Source: Asparagopsis taxiformis
Lineage: Eukaryota; Rhodophyta; Florideophyceae; Bonnemaisoniales; Bonnemaisoniaceae
NCBI GenBank assembly: GCA_030407315.1
Contig: JALQPE010001846.1
Span: 32,532-96,531 of the forward strand
Direction of reading: 5' to 3'
DNA: 64,000 bases
Position 1 is the stretch's first letter, and every line of letters starts with the position of its first letter. The notes below the pieces were generated by a model. The model made no database searches and had not been told where the DNA came from. It saw only the letters and a program-made list of their open reading frames with translations. Positions 33,001-41,284 of the stretch are shown in pieces. The position numbers and the translations under genes were made by a program.

Positions 33001-34759
33001 CTGTAGGGTGATTTGGTTGCCGTCTAGTGTTGTGTGATTTCGGTATGTTGATGTTCTTGGAAGTGGGTTGGGCACGGGCACCATGGCACTGTGTGTGCTT
33101 ATCTTGTACAGGACTTGTTATAGGGGAGGTGGGCAGGTAATAGAGGTTATTGTGGCAGGGTGCCTTGGCGATTACCTGTATATTGTCAGGGAGAGGGTGT
33201 GGCGTTGTTATGTATGCTGCATCTTTTTTGAAGATGACGTCATTTTGTTTTGCCAGTTGTCCTACAGATAGGAGGTTATGTTTGGCACTAGGCATGGACA
33301 CAGCGTGCGGGATATGTACGGTGTGGTGTGGGGATATTTGAAGGGAGAGGGGACCGTGGTGGGTCAACGGTGCCTGTTGTCCTGATGCGGTGATGGTGGA
33401 TGATGGATGTGCAACCATGGATGGGTATGGGTGTCGGGTGTGTGTGGGTGACGCGCCCGAGTCCAGGAGATACAAATCGGAAGTGTGGTTTATTTCATGG
33501 GGGGACATGATCTCTGTGTGGTACGTCATACGGTCGTTGTCATGTGAGGGGGAGTGCACTTCGCCATATGGAGAGTGCGATGGAGGTGAGAGGGGAGTTT
33601 GTGGCATGGGTGGGGAATGTGTGGAGGGTTGGTGAGTGGGATGGGGTGGAAGGAGAAGGGGAGAGTGAAAATTTGGTGGATGAATCTGAGGATGAATGGG
33701 GGGTGGATGAAGAGAAGTGTAAGGAAGGGGTGGTGAATTTGATGCAGCATGATTAGATTGTGAGGGTGAAGGAGTTGATCCTCGCTGCTGTTGGTTTAGA
33801 GATCTTTGTCGGGTGAAACACTGGTTTGTGTTGTGAGTACTGCTGCCATGGAAAGTGCACCATAGACCTTGATGGCCTGGTGGCGGATGCCTGACTTTGT
33901 GTAGCGCAAATCGCTTGTGATGTCGGGGTTTGTTGGGGGAGGGGGGTGAAGCGAGTCGCATCTGTGGAATGTAAGAATACGGAGATGGGGGAGGTGTGGT
34001 GATAATTGGTGGGTTGTGTTGATGTAGTAGGGTGGATGTCCTTGTCGGATAAGTAAATGGTTGGGGTGGTGATGGTATTGGGTGTTGGTGGCATGCGGAG
34101 GTAGCCTGCTCATGTTCGATGAGCATGGTCGTCACTAGTTCGAGTGTTGGGCGACGACCGTCATGGAAATTGTGGTAATTCGCTAGATCCCTGAGGAGGG
34201 AAGCGTACTCTGGGGTGTCGTAGAGACCGTTCAGTATGAATTCCACTGTGGTGCTGTCGTCGTCAATATGTGGGTACTCGGATTGTATCATGAGTTCCCT
34301 AAGATCTGTATGTCTTTGGATGTACGTTTCGATGGGGGTGCCAGAAACGTAAGTTATTTGATTTGCACGTCTTCGGAGGTTGGCGCTGGAGTTTTTCGGG
34401 TGTATTGCGGATAGCTTGTTCTTCAGGTGCTGATATATTACCGGTGTTGGACTTGTTATGATGGAAGGGCTGACTCCACGCAGTATTTCCGGTGATATGT
34501 TTGGAATAATGAGGAGGCGTGCAAGAGCAGTTTTCTGTTGGTGGATCTTGTATGCAGTAGGGTTGACGGGGGTAGTTGGTGGTGGATCGTTGAGATAATC
34601 CGTTAGATCGTAAAGGGTAGCATGGCATTCGATGGTGTTGCACCATTCGGTGATGTTGTCAGATGTAAGAGGTGGGATATCAAACCGAGGGGATAGGGAA
34701 GGGGAAAGGGGAATGGGGGATGGTAGGGTAGAGGGAGTTGTGACGTTTGGATCAGTCAT
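30044..34759 (-). CDS. copia-3 Gag-Pol polyprotein (1571 aa, intact)
   Basis: One frame encodes every copia function. Gag occupies about residues 1-300 (IQRHTDLRELMIQSEYPHI, FILNGL), with the zinc knuckle CTFHGSSTHNTNQC near 305, in which His replaces the usual second Cys. Aspartic protease: YLLDSGASPTHT near 430. Integrase: WHLRLGHLHPKRIHH and CTGC zinc site, then D,D,E in HTDVCGPF, TMDNAKEYF and PQENALAER. Reverse transcriptase has TIDDFLVV at the catalytic box. RNase H has YSDSDFA, AAEYVAG and NMDNAGA, ending ADVLTKALKPAQF and a TAG. Gag and Pol are in one frame without a shift, as in Drosophila copia. All catalytic residues I can check are present, so this copy could supply enzymes in trans to its relatives. 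Confidence 0.94.
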   Translation of the reverse strand: MTDPNVTTPSTLPSPIPLSPSLSPRFDIPPLTSDNITEWCNTIECHATLYDLTDYLNDPPPTTPVNPTAYKIHQQKTALARLLIIPNISPEILRGVSPSIITSPTPVIYQHLKNKLSAIHPKNSSANLRRRANQITYVSGTPIETYIQRHTDLRELMIQSEYPHIDDDSTTVEFILNGLYDTPEYASLLRDLANYHNFHDGRRPTLELVTTMLIEHEQATSACHQHPIPSPPQPFTYPTRTSTLLHQHNPPIITTPPPSPYSYIPQMRLASPPSPNKPRHHKRFALHKVRHPPPGHQGLWCTFHGSSTHNTNQCFTRQRSLNQQQRGSTPSPSQSNHAASNSPPLPYTSLHPPPIHPQIHPPNFHSPLLLPPHPTHQPSTHSPPMPQTPLSPPSHSPYGEVHSPSHDNDRMTYHTEIMSPHEINHTSDLYLLDSGASPTHTRHPYPSMVAHPSSTITASGQQAPLTHHGPLSLQISPHHTVHIPHAVSMPSAKHNLLSVGQLAKQNDVIFKKDAAYITTPHPLPDNIQVIAKAPCHNNLYYLPTSPITSPVQDKHTQCHGARAQPTSKNINIPKSHNTRRQPNHPTAPPRAFNPKTTTPRPFRLSGTRTAKPSIPQQIKQNGKKVTFATPLVQPEPHQIRLPSPQHRSKAVKDNTPATQQPKPPIQQQVYPPHASPHNRTTNKITPPTHNPTAPLIQSNNIPSSATKSITLTPPIRPKATKTLTSTDQDYHEWHLRLGHLHPKRIHHLAVHGRVTGLPDTLKHSPPPDLTCTGCAIGKQTSAPFRPRPRTAQLCAHIHTDVCGPFNPPSLHNNRYFATFLDEHSRFLHVHVSPRKNQAASHIQQHISTIHANTPFRVTDITMDNAKEYFSNSLKQFYDSEHITTHPTIPHSPQENALAERVNRTLMETTRSLLLTSGLPTKLWDYALHASVDYHNHSPHKTHGQTPMAVWTGKTPDITTFLTFGQLGHVHDRKPKSKLQPRAQMYHYVGRLDANHYHIYNASEDKISRCRIHDFKPYNSNTDPVATSMAAHTRSATTVNSPQIEQSFSHPTTLQQARQAHDAHEWSLSWNKELDSLEQRGTITYIPKSQLPPNTKLLPVKMVLKTKTDANGNPMTRKTRCNLRGDMQKPNVHYDPDNITSPVADRDAVRTALAIAAAHGYDVHHWDIESAFLHETFGDDKPLYIHQPPRFDGSFKYPGYVGKVTGNIYGAKQACSTFTRGLSKHLELHNFTRLTSESCTFLLRSKQDNTKFVFFVITIDDFLVVSNCQQLRETAKQHLQSKYVLKDLGPVEHILGWKVTRNSDSITITQPAYIDKLLHQFGLTSAKSANSPIATDIINTTKHLDTPLDIKAYNYNSLVGSLRYLADSTRPDIAYITGYLGRYSHQPTKQQWHAGLRVLRYLKDTKTRGLTYSTKLTSTLTAYSDSDFAACTNTRRSTTGTVIMYNGSPVAWQSKRQRFVAPSTWAAEYVAGYHTAQHVNCIRHLLSDLNHAEKHPTTINMDNAGAVTTANTSHPTPKSKHLDVKYHYLKEQITRNRITVQHIPSEQNAADVLTKALKPAQFRQQVKLLRLS

Positions 34760-35012
34760 GTTGTTGACGTGATGGTATTGTGCTTCTAGTTGAGCTTGCC
34801 GGTAGAGTTCGTCGGGTAGATTTCGAAGCTCTTCTTCTGCTCGGAGGAATCTTGCTCGGGTCAGGGTGAATTCTGCGCGTCGGATCGCGCGTTGGTTAGT
34901 TGGTGGCGAACCTATTGTGATAGCTGTGGCTCATACTGTGAGCCTGGTGAGCGTCGCCGTGATCAATGGGTGAAATGAGGTGGGCGGGTTGTGAATGATG
35001 GCGCAAGGAGGT

Positions 35013-35026
35013 CTGGTCCCATAACC
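35013..35026 (-). other. Primer-binding site of copia-3
   Basis: Sense strand directly after the 5' LTR reads GGTTATGGGACCAG, complementary to CTGGTCCCATAACC. This closely resembles the anticodon arm of initiator tRNA-Met (CUGGGCCCAUAACC in Drosophila, from memory) and not a tRNA 3' end, implying priming by a tRNA half as in Drosophila copia. Confidence 0.7.
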
Positions 35027-35150
35027 TGACGATCTTGAGGTAGTCTCGTAATCGGATACCATTTACTTCATCGTCGGCGAGATCGCTTGACGCTACCTTA
35101 AATACTGAGTCTACTGTAATGCATTATTGTACTGGTATGATCTTCCGACA
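35027..35150 (-). repeat. 5' LTR of copia-3
   Basis: 124 bp, identical to 29850-29973, followed by the target duplicate TAGCG. Confidence 0.95.
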
Positions 35151-36940
35151 TAGCGTGAGGGCACTTTCCGACGGTTGGTGTCACAGTTTGTGCAGGAGTG
35201 TTGCGTTTCTGGCAAATCGGCGACCGATGGCTCGAGTTGCGATGACGGCTGTGATCAAAATTATGTTTTATTATTTACAAATTTATGTTATTGTCTCACG
35301 ACTGCACTGGCGACCGTTCTTTGGCGGGTGGCTCGAGCGGCGTGTTCGTCGAATGTAATCAGTGCGTACGTCTCCAGATGTTTGGGTTTTTGTTCGACTG
35401 ACCCGAGTCGGGGTTGTCGAGGCTCGTCCTGCTTGAAGTCTACCAGGTTTGGAATCGGCCGTACAAGTATTTCCAATTTTCCACCATTGCTCTCAGGCCA
35501 TCATGCGGTCGATTGAGTGCGACACGATTTGGCCGAGCGTTCGGTAACAGGACTGCAGATTATGTTTTGTCATCGTTGATGCGCTTTTTGCTCGGAAAAC
35601 GGTGGATTCGCAGCGCGATGCTATGCAGGACGGATTGCTAAAATCTTCCGAAGCACCGGGTGTACGATTTGGATGTCATCCAGATGTTTCGTTTGAATGT
35701 GTTTGGTGTACGTATTGCAGACGCCAGCGAAATATTGATATGGGCAATTTACATTGGGAAGAAGTTTGGTGCAGTTGGTCGATGAATGGGTTCAACAAGC
35801 GTAGCGTGCGCGATTCATAATGGAGCTGGAGGAAAAGGAACAGCGGTGAATGCCATGTCCACTCATTGAGATGGCCACCAAAGCTGAGAGTGGAGACCTC
35901 GTGATGGTCGGTATGATGGCCCACCACTGGCGATAAGTGCGACGAACTCGAGGGGGGCAGGTGCGCCATTCCGTTGTTCCCAATGAGAAGAGGCTGCTGA
36001 TACGTGATGGCAGTGCTGATGCTATGGAAAGAAGCTAGTCGATGTATTGGCGTCGCGGTGTATTTCCGACGTAGAATGCGTATCGCAACTGCCGTCCGGC
36101 AGATGAACGAAAATGAATGAATGTAATGTTTCCTCGCCTGCCGACATTGCAATTTTCCACTTGCACTACAACCGTCGACTCGATTCAAGTCCAATCACAG
36201 CGCGGCTGATGGGATAAAACTAGACTACATGAACTGTCATCGGCTTGTAGAGTCCGAGGCGGGTGCTCATTTGATGTAAGCAAGGCAGCGCAACTCGATA
36301 AATCTGCATTCCAATGCACTTTTTATTTCACACCAACCGCCGCACTCTGTGCGAGTTGCTCAGATGTGTGTTCTCTATGTACCTCCACGCAACGTCCCAC
36401 TTCATAATCGAGCCAAGCTGCGTCTCGGCAGGTTGCCATTGCCATTATTCACACACAGCTGCCATGTTCCAACTAAACTACCCATCCTCAACCATCCGCG
36501 AGTAGCTCGACAGCTTCCACCAATTGGCCTCACAGTAACTTGCATGCTTCCTCCCTCCTATCTCCCACCACAAACCAACCGTATGCAATTTCGCTCAGTC
36601 CAACACCACTATATCGTACCCTCCATACGTGCTACCCCCATTCCTCCCTTCATGCCAACTCACCGTCACAGTCCCATCGCCATTTTCGTCAAACCAATGC
36701 ACGAACAATATCCATTCATACCACCCTCTTTGCGTCCGCCATGCCTTGTTCACGAAAACTCCTGCAAACCATCGCACACCTAGAATCCGACATTTCAAAG
36801 GTTTCTAGCGTCGTCTCGCATTCAGCGCCACCTTGGCAGCATGAGACGCCGAGTTTCTCGGTTGCAGCGAGCGCTTCGCAACGAAACGGAGGATGATGAT
36901 AGGGAAATGAAATACCGCCTGTTACGCAGCGATAATCCGG
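35151..36940. other. 1.8 kb with no confident gene
   Basis: Open frames up to 172 codons (35676-36194 minus) and 144 codons (36349-36783 plus) occur, but none shows a motif or a homologue in the window. In the ancestral layout a minus-strand NB-ARC gene should start at about 36880; none is found, so the partner of copy 2 was deleted or replaced with a breakpoint near 36930-36950. Confidence 0.5.
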
Positions 36941-38309
36941 CTTCTCACATCCCCTATCGAGGAGGCGGAACAGTTATCGTGGTGTATGGAAATCGATGTG
37001 GGCAGGAGAGTACAGTGAGATCTGGGAGACTTGCATAGAGGTTTGGGACACCTATGGTTGGTAGGGGTTGCGCACAGTGCAGGATGCAGGTGTTTAAGGA
37101 ACGGGCGGGAGAGCAGTGGCGGGAGTGGAGTTGGCTGCGGATGGAGTGAGTTTGGCAAGTTTGGGCGTTGAAGGAAAGAACGGTGGAATGTTAGCGCGCG
37201 CTCGAGGTGGTGTTACGACGAGCGTTTTGTTTGTGAGAAAGAGATGTTGGGGCAGCAATGGAACGAGAGTTGAGGCGACGAGCGACACTTGTACAACGTG
37301 CGGACGTGAGCGCAGTAAATTCTGAGATACACGTGTGCTCGCTCATGCCAATTACGTATTTCACACGTATCAAGTTTCTCCTTGTCACACCAGAGATATT
37401 CCGCAGGACGGACACTTGTTTATATGTGACAGGCCGGGCAGTGGTAGAATTCCACGTGTACGACTTGAGAATATGGCTGGCTACGTCTCGGCCCGAGATT
37501 TTCTGGTTGTGATGTGATGTGCACCGTGAACGGCACACGACACGGGACGTACTGAGTGACGTCACGCCAGGAAAACAATCGGCTCACACGGCACTTTGAC
37601 TGGGGCAGGCCGACTAACGACACCACCGATGCCGTCGCCGGCTTCGTACCTCCCGGCTACGTCCCTCCCTTTTCCCGAGCTCGCGCAACCGTCTCCCACA
37701 CTCGATATCATATGTTTACCCGGATTCATCGCGGCAGCAACATCCCCAGTTGTTTGCTGTCTTCGATTCATCGCGCAAACGTCCTCGCGTCTCGCACTTG
37801 TGTTCTGATGAGTCATACGGTGTAAACCACGTGTCACAGATCAACAAGTGTTCCTGTAGCCCAGTGAATGGCCAGTACGCAATCATTGCATACTGAAAAC
37901 TTACACAAACATGCCCCTGCTGCTTTGTTTCCCATGTCTCCAGGACGCCATCACCGACTCCACCGCTTCAACTTGAGTACTCTCCCCTGCCTCCGACAAC
38001 CAACCCATCCCCGTCCGCAACCCTATCCCAATACAAATCTCACGACAACGCGCCCTCATCGATAGTCCATCCCTCCCGCTTGTCCGTCTAAGACTCATCT
38101 CCCAAACCCTTCATTGCCCATTCCTCGACCGCCCTCCCTGCCAACCGTGCCTTACGACGCTCCATCCCCCGCTCCCTTAACGGCTCCATTCCACACCGCA
38201 TATTCCAATTTCCGCCAAAGCCGTTTCAGCCCTCCGCCCTGTCAAACGCCCATCGCCCCTCATTTCATACTGAAACGACTCGCTGCCTCTAGCCATCACC
38301 GCTCTCAGA
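36941..38309. promoter_or_regulatory. Divergent upstream region of NB-ARC copy 2
   Basis: 36941-37440 is an inverted homologue of the upstream DNA of copy 1 and 37445-38309 is homologous to that of copy 3. The block is thus the same head-to-head promoter region as at 6240-7108 plus 23746-24240, here uninterrupted by transposons. Only the rightward gene remains. A TGACGTCA site lies near its middle. Confidence 0.65.
37557..37564. promoter_or_regulatory. TGACGTCA palindrome (CRE/bZIP-type site)
   Basis: A perfect 8-bp CRE-type site close to the centre of the divergent region. The equivalent place near 7006 reads GTGACGCCACGTG, so the site is only half kept there. The same octamer occurs at 42969-42976 in the recombinase element. 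Eight bases can arise by chance; position is the only argument. Confidence 0.3.
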
Positions 38310-40853
38310 ATGGGATGTTGCTTTTCTTCTTCAACCAAATCGGCCAAAAAACCGAAAACTTTCCATGTTCCATCAAATCTTGCCGCCGTCCTCGAATTTT
38401 CCCAACAATCCCACACTCCAGAGAGTACAGCCAAACAAGAACTCCTCTCTCGCACATGTGGTCGCAACACCGTCGCCCTCGTCGGTATGGGCGGCGCTGG
38501 AAAGACAACCATTCTCAAGGAAATTGGGTATGACAGTGACATCTGGGCCAGATACCCCGACGGCATATGGTTCATTTCGCTTGGCCAGGACGCAGACGTT
38601 TCAAAATTGATGACACAGCTAGAAGAGTTTGTCCGAGCAGCTTGTCCCCAGTTTCTCGACGATTTTCTCCGCATGTCCGCCTCTGATAAATCTCCAACTG
38701 TGCTGTTGCAGAAATTTTTCGATCAGCTCAAGGACCAAAACATTTTGCTCATCTTTGATGACGTCTGGGATGTGTCCGACACCTTGTACGCGCTGCTCAA
38801 GGAATTTTGCGCTGCTGTGCGTAAGCTCCCATCTGCGTCCCTCAAGCTACTTACCTCGACCAGGGATCATGGTGTGGCACGCATTCCTCTTCACGACGTC
38901 CAGATCAATGTGACTCCGGATGCGTCAGATACTCAAACAGCAAAGCGAATTCTGTGCTCCTACGCTCAAGTACAACTATCGACACTGCACTCTCTCTCGA
39001 CCGAAAATAGAGACGCCTTGGAAAACATTGTCAAGACCTGCGCCGGTCTCCCACTAGCACTCAGTGTTGCAGGTACTTCCGTGCTTCGTGAAATGGATCA
39101 ACTTGCCGACGGATCCAAAGACGCAGCATGGATTCGGTACTGGCACGCCCTGCAGCACAACGTGCAGCAACTTGGTGAGACCAAGAGCTTGGAACACTTG
39201 GGTTTGTACGCCTCCTTGCAATCAAGCCTAACAGCAGCAGAGCAGAAATGGAAGGTCGAAACGGTTTGCCTCACAAAACTGTTCCAATCGCTCAGTGTGC
39301 TCCAGAAGCAATCTTCCATACCGCTGACCACACTCCAGCATCTCTGGGAACTGTCGCATAATGATGCCAAGCACGGTATGAACCTGCTGATCGAAGGGAG
39401 CATTGCATCTGCAGCCACTGTTGGTGAGAGCACGAATGCCGCATTGACCATTCATGACCTGGTTCATGACTTTGCAGTGCATTTGACTGAAGGAGATGAG
39501 GTGCAAGTGTACCACACTAGCCTTGTGGACCAGTTCTACTCGACATCTGAATCCCCCACATCCACTCCCAGATGGCAGAAATTGTCAGAGGAGGCATACA
39601 TGAGTGAGAATATTGTGTACCACATGCTCGGCGCCGGACGAGGCACAGATGCATTGTGCCTTCTCACCGACTATTCTTGGATACAATGTGTAAACAATGA
39701 CGAGAAACGGGTGCCGTTCCGCAAGATCATGTCCGACCTAGCAATGCTGCGCGACTATATCGAGAGAAATGAGAGTGCCGACAACCGAGGCACAGTTGTG
39801 GAAGACATCGAGACTCTGATAGAGACGATCCACAAGTGCTTAGTCCCGTTCTGCATGGAGAATCGCAGAGAGTGTTCATTCCAACTTTATGGGCGGCTTG
39901 CTTCACTGCGAAGCGAATCGAGTGTCATCCGACGAGTGATGTGGGGCATCGAGGTGCACAGTGCTCGGCCGTGGGTTCGTGCTGATGCGGGGGTGTTGAA
40001 CAGTGTCGACAGTGAGCTGAAACGTTTGCTGGCAACGCAAGTTAAGATCGTCCGCATGGATTTGGGTGTAGAAGAGGATGAATTGGTGATTGGCGGAGTT
40101 GAAGGAGAAGTTCGCGTCATTGAATGCAAAGATGGCGAGGAGCGTTATATACTAGATGAAGACGAAGCTGGAGTGATAGGTATTTGCATTGACAGGAGAA
40201 GCGGTGAGATCTACTCATGTTCAGCTGATGGGACTGTGAATGTGTGGAAGAACACGCGTCATCGATCATTCAAGCTCAAGCTGGAAAGAAGTGAAGGATT
40301 GCGCAGTGCCGTTCTGCTGCCGACACGTGGAGTACTCGCTGTTGGGTCGACAAGTGGCAATGTGCGGTGTGTGGAGGCGACAAGTGGACACGTGTTGAAG
40401 TGTGTTGGCGCGCACAGTTCTACGATATTGTCATTGGCTGTCGGGAGCAGCGAGAACGTGTTGGTGTTTGGATCACGGGATCATACACTTCGAGTTTGGG
40501 ACGTCGGTGCGTGGACACCGAATGGAGAGGCGCTCACAGGACACACAGACAGAGTGAACTGTGTTGCGTTGAGTTCCAACGAACGTATCATCGCGTCAGC
40601 ATCCCGAGACAAGAGTGTACGATTGTGGAGTGTACAAGATCGGCGACAAGTTTGTGAGCCGCTGATTGGGTACCATGCTGGAGTTGGTTCAGTTGTGTTC
40701 AGCAGTGATGCACATTTGTTGTACTCTGCAGGGACAAAGGAGATTATTGTGTGGGACGTGAAAAGTGTCCCGACTGGCGTTTCCATGATACACCGATTCA
40801 ACGACTCTCGAATGTTTTTGCCGTCGTCGATTGTACTGAGCACAGATGAATAG
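38310..40853 (+). CDS. NB-ARC-WD40 part of immune-type gene copy 2, cut by an insertion (847 aa)
   Basis: Starts MGCCFSSS, a myristoylation pattern with Cys3 and Cys4. P-loop GMGGAGKTT begins at residue 59; LLIFDDVWD, STRDHG, GLPLALS and IHDLVHDF follow in the same order and spacing as copy 1. WD40 blades run from about residue 590. The frame ends at IVLSTDE followed by TAG (40851-40853); the T belongs to the host codon and the AG are the first two bases of the inserted recombinase element. If expressed as it stands it would give an NB-ARC-WD40 protein without TIR. The remainder is at 43800-45319; together they would form 1353 codons in one frame. No other disabling change is seen. Confidence 0.88.
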   Translation: MGCCFSSSTKSAKKPKTFHVPSNLAAVLEFSQQSHTPESTAKQELLSRTCGRNTVALVGMGGAGKTTILKEIGYDSDIWARYPDGIWFISLGQDADVSKLMTQLEEFVRAACPQFLDDFLRMSASDKSPTVLLQKFFDQLKDQNILLIFDDVWDVSDTLYALLKEFCAAVRKLPSASLKLLTSTRDHGVARIPLHDVQINVTPDASDTQTAKRILCSYAQVQLSTLHSLSTENRDALENIVKTCAGLPLALSVAGTSVLREMDQLADGSKDAAWIRYWHALQHNVQQLGETKSLEHLGLYASLQSSLTAAEQKWKVETVCLTKLFQSLSVLQKQSSIPLTTLQHLWELSHNDAKHGMNLLIEGSIASAATVGESTNAALTIHDLVHDFAVHLTEGDEVQVYHTSLVDQFYSTSESPTSTPRWQKLSEEAYMSENIVYHMLGAGRGTDALCLLTDYSWIQCVNNDEKRVPFRKIMSDLAMLRDYIERNESADNRGTVVEDIETLIETIHKCLVPFCMENRRECSFQLYGRLASLRSESSVIRRVMWGIEVHSARPWVRADAGVLNSVDSELKRLLATQVKIVRMDLGVEEDELVIGGVEGEVRVIECKDGEERYILDEDEAGVIGICIDRRSGEIYSCSADGTVNVWKNTRHRSFKLKLERSEGLRSAVLLPTRGVLAVGSTSGNVRCVEATSGHVLKCVGAHSSTILSLAVGSSENVLVFGSRDHTLRVWDVGAWTPNGEALTGHTDRVNCVALSSNERIIASASRDKSVRLWSVQDRRQVCEPLIGYHAGVGSVVFSSDAHLLYSAGTKEIIVWDVKSVPTGVSMIHRFNDSRMFLPSSIVLSTDE

Positions 40854-41140
40854 GTTTTCAAGGCACGCAGAAAGTATTTTAACTTCGGAACGTCAAGCTT
40901 CGAAACGAATATTTGGCGGATGGAATTGTATTTCGGTACAGTATGCGCTCCGCATGAACAGATTGGATGTGACAAGAAATTGATCTATGCTAGCGGCTGT
41001 ATAGCTCGGCCACCGAGCAGCGCCGGCGGTTCACGCACTACCCCATCCTCCATCCGAGGCTTGCTCTACTCGTCAGATCGATACCATATGCCTTGAGAAG
41101 CGCAGCAACTTTCAGTGCCGGCGAAAGAACACTATTTTGA
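40852..41140 (+). repeat. A1 terminal repeat of the recombinase element (289 bp)
   Basis: Essentially identical to A2 at 43291-43579. In both places it starts directly after the AAT core. Confidence 0.95.
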
Positions 41141-41284
41141 CATGGGAATAACCCCAACGACGTTCCCGGGCACGCTCCTTCCATCAAACGTTTCCACACA
41201 GACCTCCCGCACAAAACGTCCCCAAGCATTACCTCGGATACAGAAGCAAGTATGGATGGGCCTACTTACAGAAAGCAAACATAG

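Larger units (their letters stand above)
29850..35150 (-). mobile_element. copia-3: complete, apparently intact LTR retrotransposon (5.3 kb)
   Basis: Two identical 124-bp LTRs (29850-29973 and 35027-35150), a 5-bp target duplication TAGCG (29845-29849 and 35151-35155), a primer site and one uninterrupted gag-pol frame. Identical LTRs indicate recent insertion. It lies between copy 1 and copy 2 and does not interrupt a gene I recognise. Confidence 0.95.

Noticed and set aside
29672..35300. A minus-strand frame of about 100 codons that reads through the target site of copia-3, as if copia-3 had split a gene
   Set aside because: No start codon, no recognisable domain, and an AT-rich stop-containing stretch just upstream; the length is within chance.
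35676..36194. 172-codon minus-strand frame
   Set aside because: No domain and no homologue in the duplicated locus; listed only as part of an unassigned stretch.
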